Notes: generated by a model not told the origin, from the sequence alone. A DNA stretch of 64,000 bases from Lithodes maja (GCA_037953745.1 JBAKBP010000697.1:1-64000); one strand, 5' to 3'; counted from the stretch's first letter, positions 31,940-44,699 are shown. Translations and numbers: made by a program.

Positions 31940-34900
31940 ATCTATCTATCTATTGCCCGACGCCGTGATCCCCGAAGGGGTGGCCACGAACGAACCGCCC
32001 CATGCACCTCTGTCCCCAGTCAGTCGACGCCCCTCCCCCCAACCAGCACCGCCTTCATTCATGTAGTTCCTCACTCCATCCTTCCACCTCATATTCGGTC
32101 TACCTCTCCCCCTCTGTCCCTCCACCTCGCTCTCTTACATCCTCTTAGTCATTCTCTCGCTTTCCATACGTTCCATATGGCCGAACCATCTCAAGTTGTT
32201 CCTTTTCACACTTTCCAGCACATCTACCTCCACACCACACCTTACTTACTCATTAGTCTGTCTATCCCTCCATGTAATTCCGCACGCACTCCTTAAGTAA
32301 TTCATTTCCACTGCTCTCACTCTTGGTCTGAGTCTCTCAACCAACGTCCATGCTTCGCTTCCGTAAGTCAGTGTCGGGATTACCACACTGTCATGCAAGG
32401 ACTTCACTTCCATACTGACCACCCTATTTCTTGTTACTGCTTTTAGCGTTCCTACAACCCTCTTCCCCTGTTGTACCCTCTCCAGCACCTCTTCATCCAT
32501 AGTCCCATCTTTACTCAACACACTGCCCAGATACTTAAAAGAGTTTACGATCTCCATAGCCTGACCGTTCAACTTCACCTCACACTGTGACTTCACCCCT
32601 TTCGAAGACCATAACCTTGCTCTTCCCCGTATTTACCTTCAAATTCCGTTTTTCGCACACTGTTCCAAACTCATTTACCAGACCCTGCAACTCCCATTAA
32701 TTATCACTCATCAGAACTGTATCATCCGCAAACAGCAGTATAGGTAGCTTCCACTCAATTCCCTCCCTTTTCAGCAATACACCAACATCCACTGCTCTTG
32801 ATAGTATTTCTTTCAGAACTCCATCCATATATACAGTAAACAACCACGGGGACATCACACACCCGTTTCAAACCAACATTCAGGTCAAAGAACTCTCTCT
32901 GCTCTCTCCACACTTACTGCCGCCTTTGCACCCTCATACATGCTCTTCACTGCTTTCAGCAACTTGCCCTCTACTCCGTATATTCTAAGTACTTTCCACA
33001 AACCTTCTCTATCCACTCTGTCATAGGCCTTCTCCAAGTCCATAAAGGCAACATACACCTTTTGTTTCTTCTCCAGATACTTCTCCACAACACAATTCAG
33101 GGTAAAAATCTGATCTACACATACTCTTCCCTTCCTAAAGCCTCCCTGCTCGTCTCCTCTCCATTTCTCAGTTCTCACTCTCACTCTCTCAATCACTACC
33201 CTACTGTATACCTTCCCTACTACGCTTAGACATATTCCTCAGTGGTTACCACACTCTTCTTTCCCCTTTGCCCTTATATAGGGGGACTATTATGCCAGTC
33301 TTCCAGTCATCGGGTGCACTCCTTCTCCCATGCTAGTTTGCAAATTTTCCATACCCATTCTATCACTATCTCACCACCATACCTCAACATTTCCCCACAC
33401 TCCATCTGTTCCTGGTGCTTTCCCCAACTTCACTCTTTTCATGGCTTCCCACACTTCTGACCTCCTGATCCCCACCTCCTCCACTACTTCTCTTCTTCTC
33501 CCTCCCATACCATATCCAGCTAGGTTTGCCGACTCTTCATTCCTTTCATTTAGCAACTCACTGAAGTACTCCATCTTTCGACTCTTGCTTCTCGGCTAGC
33601 ATTCTCCCATTCTTATCTTTCACACCCTTACCGTTTCCCTTTCTACCTTCCCTAACTTTCTTTACTTCTTTCCAGAACAGTTTCTTACTCTCCCTCCATT
33701 TTACACTCAGATTCCTTCCAAATTCCTCATCTACTCTTCTTACTTTCCTTCACTACTCTCTTCACCACCCTCTTACTCTCCACGTACCTCGCTCGTTTCG
33801 GTCTCTCGGAATCTTCATTCCCTCTACTACCCAACCACTCTATATGCTTTCTTAGTTTCTTCCACAGCTATTCTTACCTCTTCTGTCCACCATGCTGTAC
33901 CTTTCACTCTCCTCCCTCTTCTCACTCTACACACCTCCTCACATGCTGCACAGATCTCATCCTTAAACACCTTGCTCATCTCCACTTCCTCCATAACTTC
34001 CAGGTCAAACCCACCTAGTCGTCTTTCCACTGCTCTCCTGTACTCCTCCCTGACCTCCTCCTGCAACCTCTCCACCCTCCTCACCATTCCACCCTCCTCT
34101 CGCCTCCCTCCCGCTCTCCTCACCCACTTCTTTTGGATCCTAACCTTAGCTACTACTACATAATGATCAGACAGACTCCCTCCAATACCCCTATACACCC
34201 TAGCATCCATCAGATTTCTTCATTCGTTCATCCACACATACATAATCAATCAATGACTTTCGTTCCACCACGGTCTTATCCTTCATCGTCAACATCCGTT
34301 TCCACGTGTACCTGTGGATCATTCTGTGTCGGAAGAAGGAGTTTGCTATCCACAGCCTCCTCTCCACACATACGTCCACAAGTGCACTACCATTCCCATT
34401 CACCTCTGATGGTACCCCCCACCCTCCCACCACTCCCTCAACTTTCCTATCACCCACCTTACCATTCATATCCCCAATCAGAAATATTCTTTCGTTCTTG
34501 TCAAACTTCTCCAGGCACGCCTCCACATTCATCCAGAACTCCTTTCTTTCTTTCAAGTATATCCTCTGTCGGGGCATACACGCATACAATCACCCAAGTT
34601 TGTATTCCTACTTTCATTCTCACCCACACAATCCTTGAACCCACAGACCCATACTCTTACACATTCCTTCCATTTGCTACTTACAAACAAACATGCACCT
34701 TCTCTTGCTGTTCCTTCACTCACTCCAGCACACACACCCATTCCACACTCCCACTCTCACATCTGAACCTTTCCATTTGGTCTGTCATTCCACATACATC
34801 CAGCCTGGCATTCACTAACACTTCCAGAACCTCTCTTTTGTGCCATCATTCATGCCACTAACATTCAATGTAGCCATTCTCAGAATGTCCGAAGGCATGT

Positions 34901-34990
34901 CCTTAGTCGGTCGTGGTTCGTCAAAGTTGGTTCCGTCCGCATCCGAGGCAGTTAGTTTTTTTTTTGCTTAGATATTTTTTCCGGGTGGGG
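31940..34990 (-). mobile_element. RTE-like LINE, nearly full-length, multiply frameshifted
   Basis: The 3' end is at 31940-31960, where the minus strand ends GGGCAATAGATAGATAGATC. The 5' side reaches at least 34945, since codons for ADADGTNFDEPRPTKD, MPSDILRMATLNVSGMND precede the endonuclease; a GC-richer block to about 35020 may be 5' UTR. It reads further 5' than the copy at 55195. The single-ORF layout (endonuclease then RT, no RNase H), the C-terminal GHMERMESERM..VRGHPF-type sequence and an ATAG/GATA tail fit RTE-type elements. I could not resolve a target duplication. Confidence 0.8.
32246..34945 (-). pseudogene. RTE-like endonuclease/RT, broken into at least five frames
   Basis: Minus-strand pieces in order: endonuclease 34200-34589 (IFLIGDMNGKVGDRK, YTWKRMLTMKDK, SLIDYVCVD) and 33827-34210 (GGSLSDHYVVVAKV); RT lead 33371-33574 (LGKAPGTDGV); motif A region 32885-33196 (EQGGFRKGR, FMDLEKAYDRVDREGLWKVL); catalytic ADDT codons near 32707-32737; C-terminus 32246-32596 (FKYLGSVLSKDG, LTYGSEAWTLVERL). 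Single-base indels cause the breaks. A 242-codon plus-strand open stretch at 34133-34861 is merely antisense to it. Confidence 0.85.
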
Positions 34991-37900
34991 GTCGCAAGCC
35001 CACCGGAATGATGGGAATTTATGATCTTCCATTACTATATTACATTCTTATTCTTTTAACTGGGCTAAACCCGATTTACATTACTCAAACTTTTTAACCA
35101 AAATACCTTCCAATGACTAGTCTTAGCAGATAAACTTGTTATAAACCAACCAGAATTAAGTCTTTTATATAAAACTTGCAAAATAAACAAACCAAAACTG
35201 GTAAAACATAAAAGCAACTTCTAATCTTATGAAGTTAATACTGAAGTTTCACAACTTAGTCACTGCCAAAGTATATTCATATATACATTAAAAACTTTGA
35301 TTCCTTAAGTTTATTTTATGCATGGTACACAAGGTTGATTATAATACAATACAATAAAATTTAGAATTTATAGACTACTAATAATCCTACAAAGATAAAT
35401 ATAATAGTTTTGAAACAGTCATATTAATCATAAAAAAAATTAAGCGACTAGAACTTAAAGTAGATTAGGTGAAAATATCAAAGTTCGTGAACATGGGAGC
35501 TACACTAAGGGATCAGATCATATAGTCTGATAGTTAATAAATAATCTAGATTTAATTAATTTCACCACACTACCAAACCCCTCAAATGAAATTAATAAGA
35601 GCAAGTAATCTCAGGGATTCGAACCTGGGTCACACATTTGTAGACACTTTAACCATTACACCAAGACTTAAAAACACTAAATGTGAGGCAGCTCTGAACA
35701 GTGCTGCCTGGAGCACTACCATTAGGGTGCGAGACCAGAACCGCACTTAGTGTGGAACAGTCTTTAAATTGATAATTTTAATTTATAAAGAATTAACATT
35801 CTGCTGAAGCGTGGTTTCCACAGCAAATTTTTGTAGTTGTCTTTTTACTATGTTAAAGTTTTAGTTTGTTTATTTTGCAAGTTTTACATTATAATTATGA
35901 TAGAGTCTGCTAAACTGTATAATTTATGAGCACTATATACTTTTACACTATTTTGAGCAAGTGAAGGGTAGAAAGAGATAGTTTTACTTTAGTAGAAACA
36001 ATATATAAAACACGGGGAATGGGCCTGAGTAAAATAAATAGTAGATGTCGACCAGGTTCTTGTCCGTTGCTGTAGTGCTGAGTAGTGGAAGTGTGGAAGC
36101 CTTAAGTTGACTTAGTGCTGAGCAGGTGTAGAATCTGTAAGGGGAAGACCGATTTCCAGAACCCCCTTCTCCCTAATGTTTATCCCCACTAGTTGAGATT
36201 TCAAGACCGATCCCATTAGTTTGGAGATTTTATGACTTTTCACCCCATTTCTGTAAATATTAGGACCCTTTGTGCCATTTAGGTGTATTTTTTCCTGGCG
36301 AGCAATAGCAAGCTTGTAATTTTAGGAGGAATCTGCCTTCGCCCGGGATATTTCTCTACCGAAAAATTTAAAAATTTATCTTTAAGGGGTGTGTAGGGAG
36401 TGATATCCAAAGCTTGATAGAAGTCTAGCGAGAAAACTATGAAATAAAGTAATAAATTAATTGATAGACCATAAAAATGGTCAGTCTCCCCTTAAGTTGG
36501 CGTAGTGCTGAGTGGAGGTGTGGAAGCCTTAATTTTCAATCCAGCCAGCGTAGGGTCGAGGTTTTCAAGGTAACTTGTTCAGGTTTCAGTTCTTCCTGCA
36601 CACTGGGCCAAACCTGTTGAACACAGAAGTGCAAAACTTTAAACAAAGTTATTAAATATATTAGCATTCAAGAATTATATTTATTTCAGGATTTAGTAAT
36701 TATTGCAACAAAACTAAACTCCTTAGCACCTGATCTATTTAGACTATACAAACTAATATAACTTATTTAAAGATTAAACTAAAGCTTGCTTCACAATTTT
36801 CTCCTAATGGCCGAATAGTCACAATACCACGCTAAGTTACCGCCAGCTAGCAAAAAAATAGCAAGAACCATGAAATTTATATCGTTGTCCCTATTCGGGC
36901 TCGGTCTCTAATATTGTAGATTATAAGCTAAAGATTATAAGAATCTAATAGTAGCCCAAATAAGTAGGAAGTTAAAATATCAAACTTTAAAATTAACTCC
37001 AAAGTTACTGTTCAAAATACTTTTAAATTATTGGAAATTAAACTAAGAGAATATTATAATTTAAAGCTTGCAAAACAAACTAACTACAACTTTGACAAGA
37101 TAAATGCAAAGGAACTATTCAAAATCGCTATGTGGAAATAACTTATAAATAAAAGATTAAATAAAATCCAGATCTAAGTACTGTATGAAATTACATACTT
37201 ATGCTGAAGGGGTTAAGTACCCCACAGTGAAATGGTTAAAGACTAATTATAGTCTATCGATTTAATTCAGATTGATTTTTACCAACTAACTAATTAATTT
37301 ACAAATAAACCTAACCGTGACATCTATAAAAGTAATTAATACATTTAGTACTCAAAGGACTCTAACCTAGGATACTCAGACCGAAATTCAGCACACTAAG
37401 CATTAGGCTATCAAGACAGTTACTCGGTCAACTCTACCTCTTCTCCAGAGTTTTGTTAAAGAATACTACATTAGAGTTAGTACAGCCAAACGCAACTGAT
37501 CACTGGTAAACCTAACTTCTGCAAAATCTAGAGACTAACTTTACGATTCGGTTATTTCATATTTTTTCACAAACTAACTTTCTTCTAAACTCAATGAATT
37601 AAATGAATAAATGTGGCACTCAAAGGACTCAAACCTAGGATTCCCACACCGAAATTCCGCACATTTATGCATTACGCTAACAAAGAAAACTTTAAAAGTG
37701 ACAGTAAGGAAATATATTAATAAAATTTAAAGTTATGAGCAATATCATGTACCGGGTATATATAAATTTCCTTTTGACTATACAGTTTAGAGTAGTTAGA
37801 TTAGTTTTTATTATAAAGTTTGGTTAAGTTGGGTATGTTAGCAAGAGATAAGATAAAACTTGGTTAAGTTTGCTATGTTAGTACAAGATAAGTTAGGAGC

Positions 37901-38190
37901 TGGGGTTAAATTGACAGAGGCTGGCATGGATATTACCCTTCTATTCATATTTTTTCACCAACCAACTTTACTTTTAAACTCTATGAAAACAAACACTCGC
38001 CACTCCAAGGACTCTAACCTAGGATACATCAAAACTCCGCGCATTTATGAATTACGCTATGAAGACTGTTCGAAAAATATAAACTTTGAAATAATCCTAA
38101 TTATCCGGTTCCAATCTATACCTAGTCCCCCTCGCATCATCCTACCCAAGAACAACCCTCCGATCTAAACTACCCACAACAAGCTTCCAC
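34991..38190. other. AT-rich field of short repeats, no gene
   Basis: Contents: the roughly 90-bp motif at 35170-35220, inverted at about 35800-35890 and direct at 37060-37135; a tRNA-like repeat at 35605-35675; a copy of the foldback-type repeat at about 36160-36420 (CCCCATTAGTTTGGAGATTT, CCTGGCGAGCAATAGC); and family T2 repeats at about 37350-37420, 37590-37690 and 37940-38065. A duplicated phrase CTTAGTGCTGAG..GGAAGTGTGGAAGCC lies at 36075-36130 and 36490-36530. Confidence 0.55.
35605..35675 (-). repeat. tRNA-derived SINE-like repeat
   Basis: Minus strand: CTTGGTGTAATGGTTAAAGTG and CCCAGGTTCGAATCCCTGAG, an intact B box. The 5' acceptor half does not pair with the 3' half, so it is a SINE head rather than a tRNA gene. 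Confidence 0.6.
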
Positions 38191-38194
38191 AACT

Positions 38195-38402
38195 TTCTCT
38201 TCATAATTGCTGAGGGGCACAGGGCCCTGGGTGGGGCTATGGTTTCCCGGGCGTTTCCGCACCCTCCGCAGCTCCCCGCCATGGAGTGGCTTCAGTCACC
38301 CAGGCTTTGTGGTAAGCAGGGAGGGTTCTGTGGGGGCGCTCGGTTATGGCCTTGGCTTTGCTCGGGGCAGTTCGGCCAGGCAGCTTAGGGAACAACAACA
38401 AG
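38195..38402 (+). mobile_element. Short non-autonomous element with LINE A 3' tail
   Basis: About 200 bp, GC-rich against an AT-rich background. Landmarks are AGGGGCACAGGGCCCTGGGT, TCCCGGGCGTTTCCGCACCC, CCCCGCCATGGAGTGGCTTC and the end GTTCGGCCAGGCAGCTTAGG followed by GAACAACAACAA. The last 60 bp match the end of LINE A (155-370). It is about 85-90% alike to 44700-44930. It lacks an ORF. I see no clear A and B boxes, so it may be an internally deleted LINE rather than a tRNA SINE. Confidence 0.7.
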
Positions 38403-39157
38403 CTTCCACATATCAGTGATTTCTATGCACGTATCATTAGTGTTCCGTTACTCCAATGCAAAGTGCCTAAAAGTTAAACTATACCTTTAATTTAACCACA
38501 AGAATTACTAAATTTCAGGTTTTTTGCACCAACCAACTTCACATCTAAACTCAATGAAATCAACAAATACATTTGGCACTCCGAAGACTAACCCAGGATA
38601 CTCTCATCGAAATTCCGCGCACTATCCATTACGCTATCAAGACAGTTAAAGAAATATACACAAGCCTAAGAATTATTATGCAGTTTCGAATCTTGCATTT
38701 ACTATGTTTCACAACCCAAACTTCCTTCGTGCGAACTATTAATTTGATTTTTTTTTTTTTTTTTTAGTTACTCAAATTCAACAGAGTTCTACAAATCTTT
38801 AAATATTTTAACAGTAACTTTTGAGTTAGTTTTAAAGGCTTATATTTTAATCTAATTACACTAATCCATATTTTTTCACCAACCAACTTCACATCTAAAC
38901 TCAATGAAATTAACAAATACATGTGGCACTCCAAGGACTCTTAACATAGGATACTCACGAAAATTCTGCGCACTTATGCATTACCGGCATACAAAATAAA
39001 TTTAGGATCTAGGCCTACAAAATATGACCGATCAAGTATGATTTTGAAAAAGTATACGGGCAGAAAAATACTAATGAAGTTTATGTTTAATCAAACTTAA
39101 TATACTGCAATGGACAATTTACTGCAAAGACAGATTGTTCAAAAGTTTAAGACTATC
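38403..39157. other. AT-rich spacer with two T2 repeats
   Basis: T2 copies lie at about 38530-38650 and 38870-38990 (ACCAACCAACTTCACATCTA, TGGCACTCC, AGGATACTC, CGAAATTC). There is a poly-T run at 38748-38765. No gene. Confidence 0.6.
38870..38990 (-). repeat. tRNA-derived short repeat (family T2)
   Basis: Representative copy. On the minus strand an A-box-like stretch (ATGCATAAGTGCGC) is followed by GTATCCTATGTTAAGAGTCC (B-box remnant), then TGCCACATGTATTTGTTAAT and GATGTGAAGTTGGTTGGTG. The same order recurs about a dozen times in the window. Confidence 0.6.
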
Positions 39158-39166
39158 AATTAAATA

Positions 39167-39671
39167 GGAACGCTAAAAGCAGTAACAAGAAATAGGGTGG
39201 TCAGTATGGAAGTGAAGAAGTCCTTGCATGACAGTGTGGTAATCCCGACACTGACTTACGGAAGCGAAGCATGGACGTTGGTTGAGAGACTGACCAAGAG
39301 TGAGAGCAGTGGAAATTAATTACTTAAGGAGGGCGTGCGGAGTTACATGGAGGGATACAGACTAATGAGGAAGTAAGAAAGAGGTGTGGTGTGGAGGTAG
39401 ATGTGCTGGAAAGTGTGAAAAGGAACAACTTGAGATGGTTCGGCCATATGGAACTTATGGAAAGCGAGAGAATGACTAAGAGGGTGTACGAGAGCGAGGT
39501 GGAGGGACAGAGGGAGACCGAATATGAGGTGGAAGGATGGAGTGAGGAACTACATGAACGAAGGCGGTGCTGGTTGGGGGGAGGGGCGTCGACTGACTGG
39601 GGACAGAGGTGCATGGGGGCGGTTAGTTCGTGGCCACCCCTTCGGGGATCATGGCGTCAGGCAATAGATAG
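39167..39671 (+). mobile_element. RTE-like LINE 3' stub with 9-bp target duplication
   Basis: The 505-bp stub begins inside the C-terminal coding region (AACGCTAAAAGCAGTAAC, matching 57602) and ends GGCAATAGATAG. AATTAAATA flanks both sides (39158-39166 and 39672-39680). Codons spell SLHDSVVIPTLTYGSEAWTL, then later frames. Several frameshifts. The tail resembles those of the copies at 31940 and 58117. Confidence 0.85.
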
Positions 39672-40184
39672 AATTAAATATTTAACACTATTTTACAATG
39701 CACTAAGAATGTATACTATTTACTCTTGTGTAGTAGCTTCAATGGTTTACACTGAAAAACTATTCCCCCTTCCAGAATAATCCTAGTACAATTGTTTTAA
39801 GTTCTAGTGCCTCAAGGTTACATAACAATTCATGTTTTTTCACCAACCATCTTTACTTCTAAACTCAACGAAAACAAATACATGTGGCACTCCAAGACGA
39901 ACCTAGGATACTCAAACCGAAATTCCGCACATTTATGCATTACGCGATCAAGGCAGCAGTGCCAGTTTCAAGAACTTTACATCTATGAACGCATAGTATA
40001 GTCTCTGACCCATCCCCCTAGGGACAATCACTGTTCCGAGTTTCACACCCCTTTATAACTTTCCTGGCAAGTTCATTTTAGTGACTCCAAAAACTTTGGA
40101 TATACAGAAATATGGTTTTACCACACTGTCCTACAGAGACCTCCGGGGAATATATAAAAAGGTAGTATAAATCTACTCATCTTT

Positions 40185-40335
40185 GTGTGCACATGTGGCT
40201 GGTGGGTTAAGTGTTCCTGGTTGGCTGGTGTGGCCTGGTAGTGGTAGCTTTGTGTCGTCAGGTAGGTTGGTGTGGCCTGTTCTAGTGGTAGCTTTGTGTA
40301 ATCTGGTAGCTTGGTTGGAGTAGTCTGCACCACCT
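40185..40335 (+). repeat. GT-rich minisatellite, about 45-bp units
   Basis: Units built on GGTTGGTGTGGCCTG, GTGGTAGCTTTGTGT and a TCTGGTAG/TCAGGTAG link repeat imperfectly two to three times. Confidence 0.6.
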
Positions 40336-40597
40336 GATAAGGAAAAAGGGTTCAGTCAGGGTTGATCAAATTATAAAATGCTGGAAACATTGGCAAGCAT
40401 ATTTATTATGAATTATATGAAATGCTTAAAAATATCAACTAAGCAAATTTAATAAATTTGAAATTATTAAAACTAATATATAGCTCACTAAATATTGAAC
40501 ACTTTAATGCCACTTATAAAGTTTTTCAATAATTATTTAGTACAACTAACTTTCTCAATGAAAGTGGTCCCGGACCCTGAGAATTACAACCCTTTAA

Positions 40598-40823
40598 CCC
40601 TCTCACGACCATAGGACTCAGAGGTTGCCAGATTAGCAATAAGAAATAGAGTTCTCTCACTCTTATAATTACCTCTCAAAATTAGTTTTCTGCCCACAGC
40701 TAACTCAAAGACAACTGCAAAGGTTAAAGTAACTAATCTAAAAGTTTCTAAATACCCCTGATGGTAACAAAGGCTTTAAAGTATCCCTAATAGGCTCAAA
40801 ATTGCGTCAAGAACGTGAGAGGG
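40598..40823. mobile_element. TTAA-target MITE (226 bp)
   Basis: It is flanked by TTAA at 40594-40597 and 40824-40827. The ends CCCTCTCACGACC and (inward from the right) CCCTCTCACGTTC form a terminal inverted repeat of at least 10 bp. No ORF. It differs from the other TTAA elements here, so it is another piggyBac-like non-autonomous family. Confidence 0.7.
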
Positions 40824-41484
40824 TTAATGTAGTTTCGGTTTGGGCTCTGTCGAGTCGGCCACCGCCAGCAAGGAGGTATGTGCCATAGTAAATACATACA
40901 AACTTTCTACCCCTAAGCTAACAAGCCAGTTACTTTAGATTGAAGGACTATGATCAACTTTAATATTTTGCTAAGAGGTCGCAAAGCTTCTAAAACAGAA
41001 AATTAGTGGGATATTAATCTGATTTTGTGCAATTACAGTACATATAGAATTAAGATAAAATAGTCTTTAATTTAGCATTTATTCTTAATTAACTTCAAAA
41101 TATAACTCTTTGCATATAGTTTTGGATATGCAAACCGATACAGGATTACAATATAAGTATCCCATTTAAGAAGTACAGTATCTAATAAATTCATATTTAG
41201 TCACCAACCAATTAACTAACAAATATACCTAATTAATGAAATTAATTAAACTAATAAATACGTGGTTCTCGAAAGACTAACCCTAGGATGATACTCACGT
41301 AAATTCGGTGCACTAAGCGCTATCAAGATCAAACTATTTAATTTACTTCTCTAAAGTGAATATTCTTCCAATTCCAACTGCACTCAAAAACTTTACAGCA
41401 CAATTTTAATTTCAAAAAAAAAAAAAAATAGATTCTATTTTTATATTACACCCAACCCCTCCCAAAGACATTAATGAAAGCAAG

Positions 41485-41552
41485 CATGTGATCCACCGGG
41501 ATTCGAACCTGGGATACCACAGATTGTAAACACTAACCATTACATAAAGGCA
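41485..41552 (-). repeat. tRNA-derived SINE-like repeat
   Basis: Minus strand: TTATGTAATGGTTAGTGTTT and CCCAGGTTCGAATCCCGGTG, an intact B box with a decayed A box. Acceptor halves do not pair. Confidence 0.6.
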
Positions 41553-41645
41553 ATTACTGTAATATAAATAAGGAACACCCGATTGTTAACATTAATCCTC
41601 AATTACAAACTCTAATGTATTTTTATAAACTAATGAAAGCATATA

Positions 41646-41714
41646 GTCCTTACAGGATTCGAACTCGGGACACCACACCCAGAACACAATTATCTAAACT
41701 ATTACACCAACAAA
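41646..41714 (-). repeat. tRNA-derived SINE-like repeat (family T1)
   Basis: Minus strand: TTGGTGTAATAGTTTAGAT and CCCGAGTTCGAATCCTGTAA; the T1 body follows. Confidence 0.6.
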
Positions 41715-43187
41715 GCTACTCTATTTAGGAAGCTTGCCGTAGGAGGAAGATCAGTTAAAAAGGCTGTTATTGGGCACCATGTCGTGTGGGGGCTCCTCAG
41801 ACTATCAACCCTTGCTAAAAATATGCTTAATCTTTAAATGTTTACAGTTCACATATATATATATATATACGCTGCATTATAATTTAAATGTTCAAACTAA
41901 AATAAAAGCTTGGAAGAACTCTGTAAAACTACAAAAAAATGCAATAAATAAACTTTTAGCAAATCTTTATAGTCATTCTATTACTGTCAGCTCAACCCCT
42001 CATCCAAGTTTAGTAGAGGAAAACTGAATGTACAGTCAAATTCAGTATTTCACCACTATCTAGGATTGAGTAACACTCCGTTCTTTGTTAAATAAATTAC
42101 AAACGCCAATGTATTTTAATAAACTAATTAAATCAGTGCTCCCGGGATTTGAACTCTGGACACCACACCCAGAACATAAGCATCTAAACAGATAAAGATA
42201 TTAACTCTACTCTCCAATGCCGAGATTAATAGTACTAGGCTAGTCAATCGCCGTTCAAAACAAAACTCTAGATAGTTAAAATATATAAAGCTTTAAAACC
42301 AACTCAAAAGTAACTAGTAAAATGTCTGTTTAAGAGCAAAGTTATTGAAATATTGATTTTCACCGTACAGAAGATGAAGGCAGTTTAGCAGATAGTGGTT
42401 AATCCTAGCTATGTTAGTTATACAGGTTAGTATATAGAAGTTAGTTTGAGTTAGGTTAGGAGCTGGGGTTGACCTGACCGTGGAATACACATTAAACTTT
42501 TATAGCCTACAGTACAGTTCTTGAAATAAGTAGTTTTGTTCTGGACCCCCTTCTCATATTTTGCCCCATTAGTTAGGCAATTTTAACACTTTTCGCCCTA
42601 TGTATTTTTTATTTGATCCTGGCAAGCAATAGCGAGCCTGCAATTTAAGAGTACCCAGCCCTTAGCCGGGGCATTTTTCTGCCAGAAAATGCACAAATTA
42701 ATCTCAAAAGGGGGTCTAGGGGGTATTTTTGGTTAGTTTCATGAAAGTCTTAGAAACTCAATAAATATTCTATTTTTGTCCCAATGCAAGTCTAACAGCC
42801 CCCACATAGGCTACCATGATGCCAGAGAACCACCCTATGACCTTAACTGCTTACCCATATTGGTAAAGTCAGTGCATCCAAAACTAAACTGAATTTCATA
42901 GAATTAATAATCAAATTAAAAAAACTCAACATTGAACTCTATTGCAAAACCAGACAAATTTTGTCCTGGATCTTTATTGTCTGACCTATATGACAGAGCA
43001 ATATACTATATCCAATAACCCATGTATAAACAAACGAGTGTAGTATTAAGAGTTATTATTGTGTGAATGCTGCCTTGGGATAAATAGTTGATGCAAGATA
43101 CACTCAACGAGTAGAGACTAATATATCAGCATATAATATACACTGCATTACAGGTTCAAGACCAAACTACTGTAAATTTCACTGGTT

Positions 43188-43297
43188 CGTGTCGGCTACC
43201 CCCAGCTATGGGGTATGTGCCCGAGTATATATAATGGGTAGTGTCAGCTACCCCCAGCTATGGAGTATGTGCCTGAGTATATACATCAAAAAGGCAA
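43188..43297 (+). repeat. Two-copy 59-bp tandem repeat
   Basis: GTGTCGGCTACCCCCAGCTA and GTGTCAGCTACCCCCAGCTA open two units, each followed by GGTATGTGCC or AGTATGTGCC and GAGTATATA. A diverged relative (GGTATGTGCC) occurs near 40870. Confidence 0.75.
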
Positions 43298-43879
43298 ACA
43301 TAGGGCCTCTAAAAACTTTAAGCAATTTTTTTGGAGTTTGGGTGTATCACTCAAAGAATAACTTCACATCCATGATAACATGGTTCGGTCTTTAATTATT
43401 TCCACAACCATTTTGATTAGCTTCTTTGCAATAATCTAAGTATTCCCAGTTTTAGTTAGTTTATTTTGCAAAGCTTTAAATTTTAATTACCAGGGACAGT
43501 CACTACTCAAGGACAGAGTCTGTATACTGGTGGCCGGGATTAATTTTTCACAGCCAGAGGCCTTCTCTGGCAAACTCATTACAGTTGCCACTTATAACTA
43601 CTTTGGATATGTGGAAATAGTTTCTGCAGTCTGCCCTACAACACAAGAGGCTCATATTTATTTGTTTTTTCTATGTGAGCAAAAGAGACTAAAGGCAGAA
43701 CTGCCAGTGACTAGTGCCTCTCCAAAAATTTAATTTAAAGAGCGACATGGCCAAAATAAAGGAACGTTTGAGCCAAAATGCCTGGACACAGAGCTTTAAG
43801 CAATTAGAGTCATGTACCCCAGTGATAATTTACAATAACTGCTAATGAAGAACTACTTATCTTTTATGAAGGGTTGTGA

Positions 43880-43975
43880 TCCGGCTGGTGGTGGTAGTTA
43901 GCTCCCCAGACTGTCCGGCCGATCAGTCCCGAGTACGGTGTAGAGGGTTGTTGGCAGTGTCTGGCAAGGAAAAGG
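43880..43975 (-). mobile_element. LINE A-type 3' tail fragment
   Basis: Minus strand: GTACTCGGGACTGATCGGCC, GGACAGTCTGGGGAGC, then AC-rich repeats. Same tail as 5960-6062 in the same orientation. Confidence 0.6.
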
Positions 43976-44699
43976 TTTGTCATTATGAAAATATAATTTA
44001 CACAGGCCTCATAAAATCTAATATTTTTTTTTTTAAATGCAAGCAGAATAAACAAATGTTAAAAACTAAGGAAATTTATTAAAAAATGCACTTATTAACA
44101 CTGCACTATATTCACAAGGCTAGGGCATACCCAGGTTGTAGAGACTTGACATTTGCCTTCAACATTTGCAAATGAAACCGATTTATGTATATACTCTGGG
44201 GATGACCGAACACCAACTTTTAGAGTCCGAGACAACTTGGTGTTCCCTCGCCCCTTTCTCAGTCTCATCTAGTAGGTGAACTTTACAATGGGAGGAAGAT
44301 TCCTAGCCACTTGCCCCCAAAAACAGATAAAAATAAACTTAATTATGGTTCAAGTACAAAAATAGATTTAGCTTCTGTATCCTTCCAGTTAATTATCAAT
44401 ATTATCTACCAATAATTATTGGCGGGTGCCAAACCCCGAAAGGGGTTGAAATAGGGGAGCTATCCCCCCGCCAAAGGCTGCTTTCTAGGGCCTTTCCTAG
44501 CGGATGCCGAGAGGATTGAGTTCTAGTCATGTGGTGATGGGCTGGTCTATCAGTGAGAGCGGAGCAATCTCTGCCATACCCATAGCTTACTCAGACTGTT
44601 CCTTTAACTTATATATTTCCTAGATCTCAAGTGACTGAGTCTCTTCCGTGGATTGACCTCCCAATCTACCAAGATTGGAAGTCAATGAGTCACATTTTT
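43976..44699. other. Spacer with no recognised gene
   Basis: 44410-44699 is less AT-rich and directly precedes the short LINE A-tailed element; it might be that element's 5' part, but no second copy in the window tests this. Confidence 0.4.

Larger units (their letters stand above)
39681..43875. other. AT-rich field of short repeats, no gene
   Basis: Besides entries listed separately, it holds T2 copies at about 39835-39955 and 41235-41330, a T1-like copy at 42137-42192, a TA microsatellite at 41850-41870, and a foldback-type repeat copy at about 42540-42740 (CCTGGCAAGCAATAGCGAGC). I see no reading frame with a recognisable domain. Confidence 0.55.

Noticed and set aside
33230..33330. Intron or host exon signals between RTE pieces
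   Set aside because: Comparison with the plus copy at 56.7-56.85 kb shows the same coding sequence with small indels; no splice structure needed.
34133..34861. 242-codon plus-strand open reading frame
   Set aside because: It is exactly antisense to the endonuclease of the RTE-like LINE, is Ser/Thr/His-rich and shows no domain; a similar shadow appears opposite the copy at 55.2-56.4 kb.
31940..35020. Target duplication for the minus-strand RTE-like LINE
   Set aside because: Candidate short AT-rich matches near both ends are too weak to distinguish from chance, and the 5' boundary is uncertain.
38207..38419. Open frames across the short LINE A-tailed elements (also 44631-45011)
   Set aside because: GC-rich repeat without stops by chance; the same sequence is open in more than one frame and shows no conserved protein.
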